A stretch of DNA of 64,000 nucleotides from assembly GCA_965229565.1 (NCBI GenBank), contig OZ245888.1, positions 1,798,001 through 1,862,000 on the forward strand, written 5' to 3'. Shown piece after piece: positions 27,188 through 35,600 of this stretch. Below the pieces are notes generated by a model. It was not told where the DNA came from, ran no database searches, and worked only from the letters and a program-made list of their open reading frames with translations. The translations under genes and the position numbers were made by a program. Numbering within the stretch: position 1 is the first letter of the stretch; each line of letters begins with the position of its first letter. The stretch is from JANQNX01 sp040217095. GTDB taxonomy: Bacteria; Pseudomonadota; Gammaproteobacteria; Eutrophobiales; Eutrophobiaceae.

Positions 27188-27939
27188 GCAGCCGCTCCTT
27201 TATTTGTCAGCAGGTCCTTGACCCAGGCTGTATTGCTTTCGTATTCCAGGATTTCACTGCGGCAACGGACCAGTAGTACCGAGAAAAAGTAACACATGAA
27301 GGCAACAGTCATGAGCAATAACGGGATTAGCATATCTATATGAATTGAAGGTGTCCCGATTTTACTGATGGTGGCCGGTTGGTGGAGGGTACTCCACCAT
27401 TCAACCGAGTACTTGATGATAGGGATATTGACCACGCCAACCAGCGCCAGGATAGCTCCGGCACGCGCGGCCACCCTGCGGTCCTCGAATGCCGATTGCA
27501 GCGCGATATAACCCAGGTACAAAAACAGCAGGATCAATTCCGAGGTCAGGCGCGCATCCCATACCCACCAGGTACCCCACATCGGTTTTCCCCATATTGA
27601 CCCGGTGGCCAGTGCCAGGAAGGTAAAAGATGCCCCCAGGGCAGCACTGCTGCGGGCGATGACCTCTGATATCTTGACCCGCCAGATGAGAACAATGGCA
27701 CTGTTGACGGCGATAACCATGTACACGAACAGTGACATCCAGGCCGAGGGTACATGTATATAAATGATACGAAAGCTGTCTCCCTGTTGATAATCTGCCG
27801 GTGCCATGACCAGGCCACCATAGAGCCCGGTGACAAAGCAAAGCAGGGCAAACCACATGATCCAGCCGCTGTACTTCAACGAAAACTCGTAAAAGTATTT
27901 TGGTGAACCGAACAGGTGAAATTGTCTTTTTATGTTCAA
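27184..27939 (-). CDS. ccmC: Heme exporter/handling protein CcmC
   Basis: This is a 251-residue, six-helix membrane protein with the tryptophan-rich motif WGTWWVWDARLTSEL and conserved periplasmic histidines (IYIHVPSAWMS, STLHQPATI). CcmC presents heme to CcmE. It overlaps ccmB and ccmD by four bases each. Confidence 0.96.
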   Translation of the reverse strand: MNIKRQFHLFGSPKYFYEFSLKYSGWIMWFALLCFVTGLYGGLVMAPADYQQGDSFRIIYIHVPSAWMSLFVYMVIAVNSAIVLIWRVKISEVIARSSAALGASFTFLALATGSIWGKPMWGTWWVWDARLTSELILLFLYLGYIALQSAFEDRRVAARAGAILALVGVVNIPIIKYSVEWWSTLHQPATISKIGTPSIHIDMLIPLLLMTVAFMCYFFSVLLVRCRSEILEYESNTAWVKDLLTNKGAAA

Positions 27940-28598
27940 CTTAGTCTAATTCTCAGCGCCGCCGCTGTTGCAATGGGTGACAACGTTAATGCCAGTACCA
28001 GTATGCCTGCCAGGAAATACAATTCCGCAGCAATGGACAAGCCATCACTGGCATTGTTCATCGCTAACATTGCGAAGATCAAAACGGGCATGTACAGGGG
28101 CAGGATTAACAGGCTCAATAACATACCACCTCTAAGCCCGATTGTTAATGCTACCGCGATCGCTCCAATAAGGCTCAGGATGGGTGTGCCCAGTAACAGT
28201 GTCAGTAGCAGGCAGAAGAGGGCAGCGTGATTTAACGCAAGGAAGCCCCCGACCAGTAGCGCAACCAGGATGAGCGGTACTCCCGTTATCAACCAGTGGG
28301 CGAAGACCTTGGCCAGCACCAGCCCGACCAGCGGGTAATTGGCCAGCGTGAATTGCTCAATGGAACCATCTTCAAAATCAGAGCGGAATATTGCTTCCAG
28401 TGACAAAGTCGATGCCAGTAATGCCGTTACCCATATCATACCCGCTGTTAAAGGTTGCAGCATTTGCCTGTCAGACCCAATCGCGAGCGGAAACAATACG
28501 ATCACCATGATGAAAAACATCAACGGGTTAATCAGTTCGTAGCGATTACGAAATGCAATCAGGAGGTCGCGTCGGACAATTGTGAAAAACGTATACAT
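27936..28598 (-). CDS. ccmB: Heme exporter protein CcmB
   Basis: This 220-residue protein has six hydrophobic segments and the usual start (RRDLLIAFRN) and FEDGSIEQ motif. It is the membrane subunit of the CcmAB ATPase needed for holo-CcmE release. It starts three bases after ccmA. Confidence 0.95.
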   Translation of the reverse strand: MYTFFTIVRRDLLIAFRNRYELINPLMFFIMVIVLFPLAIGSDRQMLQPLTAGMIWVTALLASTLSLEAIFRSDFEDGSIEQFTLANYPLVGLVLAKVFAHWLITGVPLILVALLVGGFLALNHAALFCLLLTLLLGTPILSLIGAIAVALTIGLRGGMLLSLLILPLYMPVLIFAMLAMNNASDGLSIAAELYFLAGILVLALTLSPIATAAALRIRLS

Positions 28599-28601
28599 TT
28601 G

Positions 28602-29231
28602 TCAGTCATTACCCTTGCCGAGGTGAATATGCCGAACACTGTGTCCTTCAATGTCCATTTCCTGGTGCGTAGCGAAGATGACAATGCCGCCGTTTTGACA
28701 ATGTTTCACGATCAAGTCCTCGATAATATTCTTACCGTCCGTATCAAGTGATGTGAAGGGTTCGTCCAGTAACCACAAGTGTGACTGGTTTATCAACAGG
28801 CGAGTCAATCCTGTGCGTCGCTTCTGACCGGCAGACATCTTGCCCAGCATCACATCGTGCATGCCGGGCAAACCGATTGTTTTCAGTACAGTATCGATGT
28901 CGGCGTGGTTTTCCCTGCCGGACAGCGCCTGCATTACAGCCAGGTTCTCGCTGACGGTCAGCGCATCTTTAACGCCGTTACTATGACCCAGGTAAGACAT
29001 CTGCTGTTGGTACTCGTTGCGGCACTCGACAATCGACTGGCTGTTCCACAGAACGGTGCCCTCACTGGGCTCGGTAAGGCCGGCTATAATACGCAGCATC
29101 GTGCTCTTGCCACTGCCGTTAATGCCGTCTACCTGGAGTAATTCGCCATCACTGACCTCGAAACAGATATCCTCGAACAGGATATTGTCCCGGCGCGAGC
29201 AAGCGAGCTTGTTAACTTCTATCGTGGCCAC
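28602..29231 (-). CDS. ccmA: Heme exporter ATP-binding protein CcmA
   Basis: This 209-residue ABC ATPase has Walker A GINGSGKST, signature LSAGQKRR in the variant form MSAGQKRRTGL, and Walker B LWLLDEPFTSLD. It opens the ccm operon, which continues as BCDEFGHI in canonical order. The upstream gap of about 440 nt must hold the operon promoter. Confidence 0.95.
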   Translation of the reverse strand: MATIEVNKLACSRRDNILFEDICFEVSDGELLQVDGINGSGKSTMLRIIAGLTEPSEGTVLWNSQSIVECRNEYQQQMSYLGHSNGVKDALTVSENLAVMQALSGRENHADIDTVLKTIGLPGMHDVMLGKMSAGQKRRTGLTRLLINQSHLWLLDEPFTSLDTDGKNIIEDLIVKHCQNGGIVIFATHQEMDIEGHSVRHIHLGKGND

Positions 29232-29672
29232 GTGGATGCAGGTAATTAGCTAGTAAGGTCTGCAAGACGGGAAGGGGCCTTGCTGAATACTCATCATTGT
29301 CGAAATTCGCGAGTATATCCCAGGCTGGCCCGCAATTCATGAAACGCCCGAAGTTATTTACAAGGCGTGTTACTGCAACGCATGTAACAGTATCCTCGTC
29401 TATTCGACCTTGGCGGGGTTTGTGTCGCCGTGCACTTGCCCGCTATCAGCGGTGCAAACATCTTTATTCTGGGTACAGGATCCACGCAGTCTCGTTTACC
29501 TTGTAGCGACAGTATAGATATATTCTTAATTAATTATTATAAACTATTGAAAATAGTAATAATTAGTGAAATACTTGATGTAATTTCTAGTTTCTATATG
29601 AGAATCTGTATGACACTCATGCCTTTCACCGTTGGTCTATAATGACCTGACATTTGCCATTGCGTTGTAGTC
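29232..29672. other. Divergent intergenic region between ccmA and the Sel1 gene
   Basis: This 441-nt stretch holds no credible gene. A 22-bp imperfect dyad, TGTTAC-N10-GTAACA, lies at 29368-29389. Sequence from 29515 on becomes strongly A/T-rich, and a perfect TATAAT is at 29638-29643, thirty bases before the Sel1 start. The dyad could be an operator for either gene; this is speculative. Confidence 0.45.
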
Positions 29673-30590
29673 TTGAGACGTTTCCCCTGCATTGTCCTGT
29701 TGCTGTTGTTAACTGCCTGCGGTCAGTCTGATCTGGAAGTTGCACGCGAGGTATTTGATAACGGTGAATTTGCGATCGCACTGGAAAAACTGACACCGCT
29801 GGCAAATGCCGGTAATGCCGAGGCCCAACAAATGCTGGCCAGCATGTATGAAAAAGGCCTGGGTGTGACTGAAGATATGGAACAGGCCAGCCGGCTGTAC
29901 CTGTCAGCAGCGGAACTCGGTAATGCCCTGGCGCAGGTCAAGATCGCGGGGATGTATCTTGCCGGGCAGTATTTCAACAGGGACTACTGGGAAGCCATGA
30001 AATGGTCTCGCAAGGCCGCATTACAGGGGAATGCCGAAGCCCAGGCCAATATTGGCTACATGTTCCACGACGGCATTGGCGTTGGCCAGGATTATGCCGA
30101 GGCCATGAAATGGTACCGTAAGGCGGCAGAACAGGGTCTGCCAAGTGCACAACATGACCTGGGTGTCATGTATTCGACCGGAAGAGGCACCGCGATCGAC
30201 TATGCCGAGGCCATAGAATGGTACCGCCAGTCTGCCAACCAGGGGTTTGTACGCGCCCAGGAAAAACTGGGAGAACTATACGCCGATCGCCAGGGATTAC
30301 CGGATGATGATGAGGCCATGTTTCGCTGGGTGCTTCGCTGGGCAAAGGAGGGAGATGTGGTGGCGCAGTACATGTTGGCAAAAATTTATCACGAAGGCAC
30401 GATTCGTAGCGTTAATTTTGAACTGGCCTACGCCTGGGCAGGCGTGGCGGCTGCCGGTGATCACCAGGTGGCCCAGACCTTACGCAACAATATCGAATCC
30501 GTGCTTAGTCCCGAGCGCCTGGATGACGCGCGTCGGCTGGCCAGGAAATTGTGGGCCAACTATGGCGCCGGGCAGCAAGAGGATGAATAA
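29673..30590 (+). CDS. Sel1-repeat lipoprotein
   Basis: This 305-residue protein starts at TTG (29673); the reading fits because a lipoprotein signal follows immediately with lipobox LTAC (Cys16). About six Sel1-like TPR repeats of roughly 36 residues cover most of the rest, for example AEAQANIGYMFHDGIGVGQDY and AEAMKWYRKAAEQG. Such proteins scaffold protein-protein contacts. The partner is unknown. It is alone on its strand and no Shine-Dalgarno is evident. Confidence 0.85.
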   Translation: MRRFPCIVLLLLLTACGQSDLEVAREVFDNGEFAIALEKLTPLANAGNAEAQQMLASMYEKGLGVTEDMEQASRLYLSAAELGNALAQVKIAGMYLAGQYFNRDYWEAMKWSRKAALQGNAEAQANIGYMFHDGIGVGQDYAEAMKWYRKAAEQGLPSAQHDLGVMYSTGRGTAIDYAEAIEWYRQSANQGFVRAQEKLGELYADRQGLPDDDEAMFRWVLRWAKEGDVVAQYMLAKIYHEGTIRSVNFELAYAWAGVAAAGDHQVAQTLRNNIESVLSPERLDDARRLARKLWANYGAGQQEDE

Positions 30591-30643
30591 CGACTTATTT
30601 TTTGTGAAAAAGCTTGAAAATCGCTGAAATTGCCCCCATTTTC

Positions 30644-30672
30644 TTGACATATTCCTTTACCAGGTAGATATT
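30644..30672 (+). promoter_or_regulatory. Sigma-70-like promoter for a probable small RNA
   Basis: TTGACA (30644-30649) is followed after 17 bases by GATATT (30667-30672, four of six matches to TATAAT). Transcription would start near 30679 and reach the terminator ending at 30843. Confidence 0.55.
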
Positions 30673-30678
30673 CGCGCA

Positions 30679-30843
30679 CCATGAATAATTTATACGCATA
30701 CAAGCCGGTCATTATGTGGCGCCACACCTTTCTGTGTGACGTTTGCCCGTGCCTGCGCGTATTGGATATGCATGTGATCTAGAACACCGTTCCAATAGAT
30801 TTTTTAAAAAGCCGCAGGCCTACAACCTGCGGCTTTTTTTTTT
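30679..30843 (+). ncRNA. Probable small RNA of about 165 nt
   Basis: The segment lies between a sigma-70-like promoter and a strong rho-independent terminator. Inside are CACAC/GTGTG and TATTGGA/TCCAATA pairings, which suggest a folded RNA. It also contains a 33-codon frame (30681-30782, starting MNNLYAYKPV and including CDVCPC) whose ATG would sit two bases from the predicted transcript start with no Shine-Dalgarno. An untranslated RNA seems more likely than a leaderless mRNA. Confidence 0.5.
30811..30843 (+). terminator. Strong rho-independent terminator
   Basis: GCCGCAGG (30811-30818) pairs perfectly with CCTGCGGC (30826-30833) across a seven-base loop and is followed by ten T. Confidence 0.95.
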
Positions 30844-30858
30844 GGCCAGGGATGGCCT

Positions 30859-30898
30859 TATACCGCGGAGCACAGGGAAGTGCGGGAGCGGTGATTGG
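30859..30898. repeat. 40-bp direct repeat, copy 1
   Basis: The segment starts TATACCGCGGAGCACAGGGA and is repeated without mismatch at 30965-31004. It contains a GCAC/GTGC hairpin with a GGGA-bearing loop (30870-30883). Confidence 0.9.
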
Positions 30899-30964
30899 CA
30901 CATGGAGGTGCTCATCGGTACCTGTTCCATACGGTACCGATACTTCCGCCATCCGTGGCGGTCG

Positions 30965-31004
30965 TATACCGCGGAGCACAGGGAAGTGCGGGAGCGGTGA
31001 TTGG
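30965..31004. repeat. 40-bp direct repeat, copy 2
   Basis: An exact copy of 30859-30898, separated from it by 66 nt that contain two hairpins (30914-30941 and 30946-30961). Two copies only; not a CRISPR array. Confidence 0.9.
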
Positions 31005-31073
31005 TATTTATTTTTTAACCGGCATCAGTAGATGCCATAACAACAGGAGGCTCATACACAATGAGATAGTAAG

Positions 31074-31457
31074 ATGAAAAATGTACTCGCCCTATTAATT
31101 TTATTAAGTGGGATTCACGCTTTGCCAGTTTATGGGCAGGGAGTGAATTACACTTCCCGTAATTTCACCATTGCGGCATGCAAGATGTTTGGTAACGATG
31201 CCTATATCGCTGCCAGCAGCTACGCGCATGGTGAAAAATTGCCCGATATTCTTGAATTAATAGAACAAGCGCCGCTCGCCGAGAACAAGAAACTTCGTAT
31301 GTTTCAGGCAGTACAGTTCGTGTGGAAAAATCAACTCGACAACCCGGTGTTGGCGAAAAGTATTGCCCTGGGACTGTGCCTGAAGCCGAAGCATCTCACG
31401 GCGCCGATGGACGAGCCATTTTTCACCTCTCCTAGAACCAGTAAGGAGTTTTATTAA
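31074..31457 (+). CDS. Small secreted protein of unknown function
   Basis: This 127-residue protein has a clear signal peptide (about 1-21) and a mature part with two cysteines (AACKMFG and LGLCLKPK) that could form a disulfide. I do not recognise the family. An AGGAGG Shine-Dalgarno lies at 31045-31050, but the nearest ATG at 31061 encodes only ATG-AGA-TAG; the gene's own ATG follows at 31074. Hairpin-rich DNA flanks it on both sides. Confidence 0.55.
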   Translation: MKNVLALLILLSGIHALPVYGQGVNYTSRNFTIAACKMFGNDAYIAASSYAHGEKLPDILELIEQAPLAENKKLRMFQAVQFVWKNQLDNPVLAKSIALGLCLKPKHLTAPMDEPFFTSPRTSKEFY

Positions 31458-31469
31458 CCGGATAGCACA

Positions 31470-31512
31470 CGACTGCATGGATGCAGTCGGTACGATTACA
31501 AGGATGTAATCG
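31470..31512 (+). repeat. Two adjacent perfect hairpins with NGGA loops
   Basis: CGACTGCA-TGGA-TGCAGTCG (31470-31489) and CGATTACA-AGGA-TGTAATCG (31493-31512) each have an 8-bp stem and a four-base loop ending GGA. They lie just after the small secreted protein gene. The second agrees closely with the SELEX consensus for CsrA binding. Confidence 0.7.
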
Positions 31513-31645
31513 GTAGAGTCGAGTCAGGAGCAGAGACCGAGAGCGAAGCAGGAGGCCAGAGCCGAGGGAAGTGCTCACCCGGTTATCAGGCAAAAGCGTG
31601 CAACGCCGGGGTTGAGTCAGTTAATAAAAATAAATCGTATCGCGA

Positions 31646-32560
31646 CTAGTTGAATAGATCATCGATAGACAGGTAGCGTTCGCCGGTGTCGTAACTGAAT
31701 ACCAGGACGCAGCTACCGGCTGGGATGTCGTCCTGCTTGTTTGCCACGGCTGCGAGTGATGCGCCGGAAGATATACCGACAAAAATACCTTCCTCGCGGG
31801 CACAACGCCTGGTCATGGTAAAAGCGTCTTCTTCGCTGACCAGGATAGTACCATCGAGTATGTCCTTGTTAAGAACGTCAGGGATAAAACCGGCACCAAT
31901 ACCCTGGAGTCGATGCAGGCCTTTCTCACCACCACTGATCACAGGAGATTTTTCCGGTTCAACCGCGAATACCTGCAGGCTGGCATGCTTTTCTTTTAAC
32001 ACCTCTGCACAACCGGTGATATGACCGCCGGTACCAACACCTGTAATGAGGTAGTCCAGTTTGTCCGGGAAGTCTTTCAGGATTTCCTGCGCGGTTGTTT
32101 TCCTGTGCGCTTCCACGTTGGCTGGATTCTGGAACTGTTGTGGCATCCAGGCGTTATCGGTTTCCTCGAGGAGTTCCTTTGCCCTGTTGATAGTGCCACC
32201 CATTCCCAGTTCCTTGGGCGTTAGCACCAGTTCTGCTCCCAGTGCGCTCATGAACTTGCGCCTTTCAATCGACATGGATTCCGGCATGGTCAGGATCAAG
32301 CGGTAGCCCTTGACGGCACAGACAAACGCAAGGCCGATACCGGTATTGCCGGAGGTGGGTTCGATGATAACCGTATCCTTGTTGATCAATCCCTTTTGCT
32401 CGGCGTCTTCGATCATCGCAATGGCGATGCGGTCCTTGATACTGCTGCAGGGATTAAATGATTCGACCTTCATCCAGACCTCGATGTCGTCTCGGAAGAG
32501 CCGATTCAGCTTTACATGTGGCGTGTCGCCAATGGTTTGCAAGATATTGTCGAATTTCAT
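31646..32560 (-). CDS. cysK: Cysteine synthase (O-acetylserine sulfhydrylase)
   Basis: This 304-residue PLP enzyme has the lysine motif NPCSSIKDR (Lys42), the EPTSGNTGIGLA substrate loop and the phosphate-binding TGVGTGGH. It forms cysteine from O-acetylserine and sulfide. Family features fit CysK slightly better than CysM, but the two are hard to separate by eye. It follows metH on the same strand after about 65 nt, giving a sulfur amino-acid pair. Confidence 0.88.
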   Translation of the reverse strand: MKFDNILQTIGDTPHVKLNRLFRDDIEVWMKVESFNPCSSIKDRIAIAMIEDAEQKGLINKDTVIIEPTSGNTGIGLAFVCAVKGYRLILTMPESMSIERRKFMSALGAELVLTPKELGMGGTINRAKELLEETDNAWMPQQFQNPANVEAHRKTTAQEILKDFPDKLDYLITGVGTGGHITGCAEVLKEKHASLQVFAVEPEKSPVISGGEKGLHRLQGIGAGFIPDVLNKDILDGTILVSEEDAFTMTRRCAREEGIFVGISSGASLAAVANKQDDIPAGSCVLVFSYDTGERYLSIDDLFN

Positions 32561-32626
32561 GGCCGTCTCCTCAGGCTTGAATTGTAGCCAAAGATAACCA
32601 GGGCGTCATGGTATTTGACAAATGTT

Positions 32627-35600
32627 TTACTCGTCCTGTTCCTGGTCGTCTGTACGTTTAACCGGCTGCTGTTTGTCATCTTCGTTACTGTCATCCGGGT
32701 CATAACCCAGGTTGGGAGAGAGCCAGCGTTCCATGGTTTGATTGCTCATTCCCTTACGATGTGCATAGTCATTCAACTGATCACGATTGATCTTGCCGAG
32801 TCCAAAGTAACGAGAATCGGGATGAGAGAAATAGAACCCTGAAACTGCAGCCGTGGGATACATCGCGTATGACTCTGTCAGCGTGATGCCGGTATTCTTC
32901 TCAACATCAAGCAATTTCCATAATAGCGGCTTTTCCGTATGGTCGGGGCAGGCGGGGTAGCCCGGTGCCGGTCTTATGCCCTGGTATTTTTCAGCGATGA
33001 GCGCCTCGTTATCCAGTTGTTCATCCTGTGCATAGCCCCAGAATTCCTGTCTTACTCGCTTATGCATGAGCTCGGCAAATGCCTCGGCAAAACGATCGGC
33101 AAGAGCCTTAAGCATGATCGAGTTGTAATCATCGTTGTCTTTCTCAAATTGCTTGATACGGTCTTCCATGCCAAAACCGGCGGCAACGGCGAAACCGCCA
33201 ATGTAATCCTTAACGTGGGTTTCCTCGGGCGCGATAAAGTCAGCCAGGGCATAATTATGTTGTCCCGGTGGTCGCTGTGTCTGCTGTCTTAACGTGTGCA
33301 GTGTTGTTAACAGGCCGTTACGTTTTTCATTCGTGTAAACGTCGATATCGTCATGGCCAATGGTGTTGGCAGGAAAAAGACCAATAACGCCTTTCGCGGA
33401 AAACCATTTTTCCTTGATGATCTTGTCAAGCATTTCGCGGGCATCGTTGTACAGCTTGGTTGCTTCCTTGCCAACCACTTCATCTTCCAGGATACGGGGG
33501 TATTTCCCTGCCAGTTCCCAGGCTACGAAGAACGGTGTCCAGTCGATATATTCTGCAATCTCTTTTAGTGAATAATCTTCGAATACCTGTATGCCGAGTT
33601 GCTTGGGTACCGGTGGTTCGTAGTTTTCCCAGTCGGCCTCGAAACGATTTTCACGTGCCTTCTCTAGTTTGAGCCAGTTCGTGCGCGCCTGCTTGCCCTT
33701 GTGGCGTTCGCGCAAGGTGTCATACTCGGCCGTAATTTCTTCGGCGAACTCCTTTCGTTTTTCCTTGCTGATAAGACGCGTGGAAACACCAACTGCACGC
33801 GACGCGTCTTTCACGTGTACAACTGGCTGGTTATAGTTTTGGTCGATCTTGACGGCGGTATGGGCGCGCGACGTGGTGGCCCCACCTATCATCAGTGGCA
33901 CATCAAACTGTTGCCGTTGCATTTCCTTGGCAACGTGGACCATTTCATCCAGGGAAGGTGTGATTAACCCACTCAGGCCGATTATATCGGCATCATGTTC
34001 TTTCGCCGCATCAAGTATTTTTTGCGCGGGACACATTACGCCAAGGTCGATCACGTCAAAGTTATTACACTGCAATACGACGCTGACAATATTCTTGCCG
34101 ATGTCATGCACGTCACCCTTGACCGTGGCCATGATGATTGTGCCCTTGTTTTTACCGGTGTCACCGGATCGCTTCTTTTCTTCCTCGATGTATGGGATGA
34201 GGTAAGCCACTGCCTTTTTCATTACGCGTGCGCTTTTTACAACCTGTGGCAGGAACATCTTGCCTGCGCCGAACAGGTCGCCAACGACGTTCATGCCGTT
34301 CATCAGCGGGCCTTCAATAACGTCAAGCGGCTTATCAGCCTGCTGCCTGGCCTCTTCGGTATCTTCCTCGATGTAGTCGGTGATACCCTTGACGAGTGAG
34401 TGTGTCAGTCGTTCCTGGATTTCCTTGTTACGCCATTCAAGGTCGGTCTTCTTTTTCTTGCCGCCTTCACCCTTGACGGTCTCGGCGAAATCAACCAGTC
34501 GGTCGGTAGCATCATCGCGACGATTGAGTAACACGTCCTCGATGTACTCCAGCAGTTCCTTGTCTATCTCATCGTAAATACCCAGCTGACCGGCATTGAC
34601 GATACCCATGTCCATGCCAGCCTGGATGCCGTGATAGAGAAATGCTGCGTGCATGGCTTCACGTACCGGGTTATTGCCCCTGAAAGAGAAAGACACGTTG
34701 CTGAGACCGCCACTGACCAGCGCATGGGGCAGCTTGTCCTTTATCAGTTTTGTCGCTTCAAAGAACGAGACTGCGTAATTGTTATGTTCTTCCATGCCGG
34801 TGGCGACAGTGAGGATATTGGGGTCAAAAATAATGTCTTCCGGCGGGAAGCCCACTTTCTCTACCAGCAAGTCGTAGGATCGTTTGCAAACCTCGAACCG
34901 ACGATCGGTTGTGTCGGCCTGGCCATTTTCGTCAAAGGCCATGACCACAACGGCGGCGCCATAACGTTTAACCAGTCGCGCCTCGTGCAGAAACTTTTCC
35001 TCGCCTTCCTTGAGACTGATGGAATTCACGATGCACTTGCCCTGTACGCAACGCAACCCGGCTTCAATGACACTCCACTTCGACGAGTCGATCATGATCG
35101 GTACACGGCTAATGTCCGGTTCCGAAGCAATCAGGTTCAGAAAGTCGTGCATTAATTGTTCAGATTCGAGCATGCCCTCGTCCATACACACATCGATCAC
35201 CTGGGCGCCGTTTTCCACCTGTTGCCTGGCGACCTCGAGTGCTGCATCCAGGTCTTCTTCTTCCTTGATAAGGCGCAGGAACTTGGGTGATCCGGCAACG
35301 TTGGTGCGTTCACCGACGTTCACGAAGTTGGTATCCTCGGTGATATTGAAAGGTTCGAGGCCACTGAGCCTTTGATGTATTTCCAGTTCAGGGCGTTGTC
35401 TCGGTTTCTTACCCTCTACTGCAGCGGCGATGGCCTTGATATGGCCAGGTGAAGTACCGCAGCAACCACCGACAATGTTTAACAGTCCGGCATTGGCCCA
35501 TTCCTCGATATGTTCGGCCATGGGATCCGGGTCGAGGTCGTATTCGCCAAATTCATTCGGGAGTCCGGCATTAGGGTGGGCACTGATGTAGCAATCGGCG

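Larger units (their letters stand above)
30591..31073. other. Repeat- and hairpin-rich intergenic region of about 480 nt
   Basis: No standard gene is visible. The region holds a sigma-70-like promoter, a probable small RNA with a strong terminator, two copies of a 40-bp direct repeat, and several perfect hairpins, listed individually. Confidence 0.6.

Noticed and set aside
29297..29506. A 69-codon frame in the ccmA/Sel1 gap
   Set aside because: No Shine-Dalgarno, basic-residue-rich random composition, and no similarity recognised.
30859..31004. Possible CRISPR fragment
   Set aside because: Only two copies of the repeat, 40 bp long, with a hairpin-filled 66-nt spacer and no cas genes in the window.
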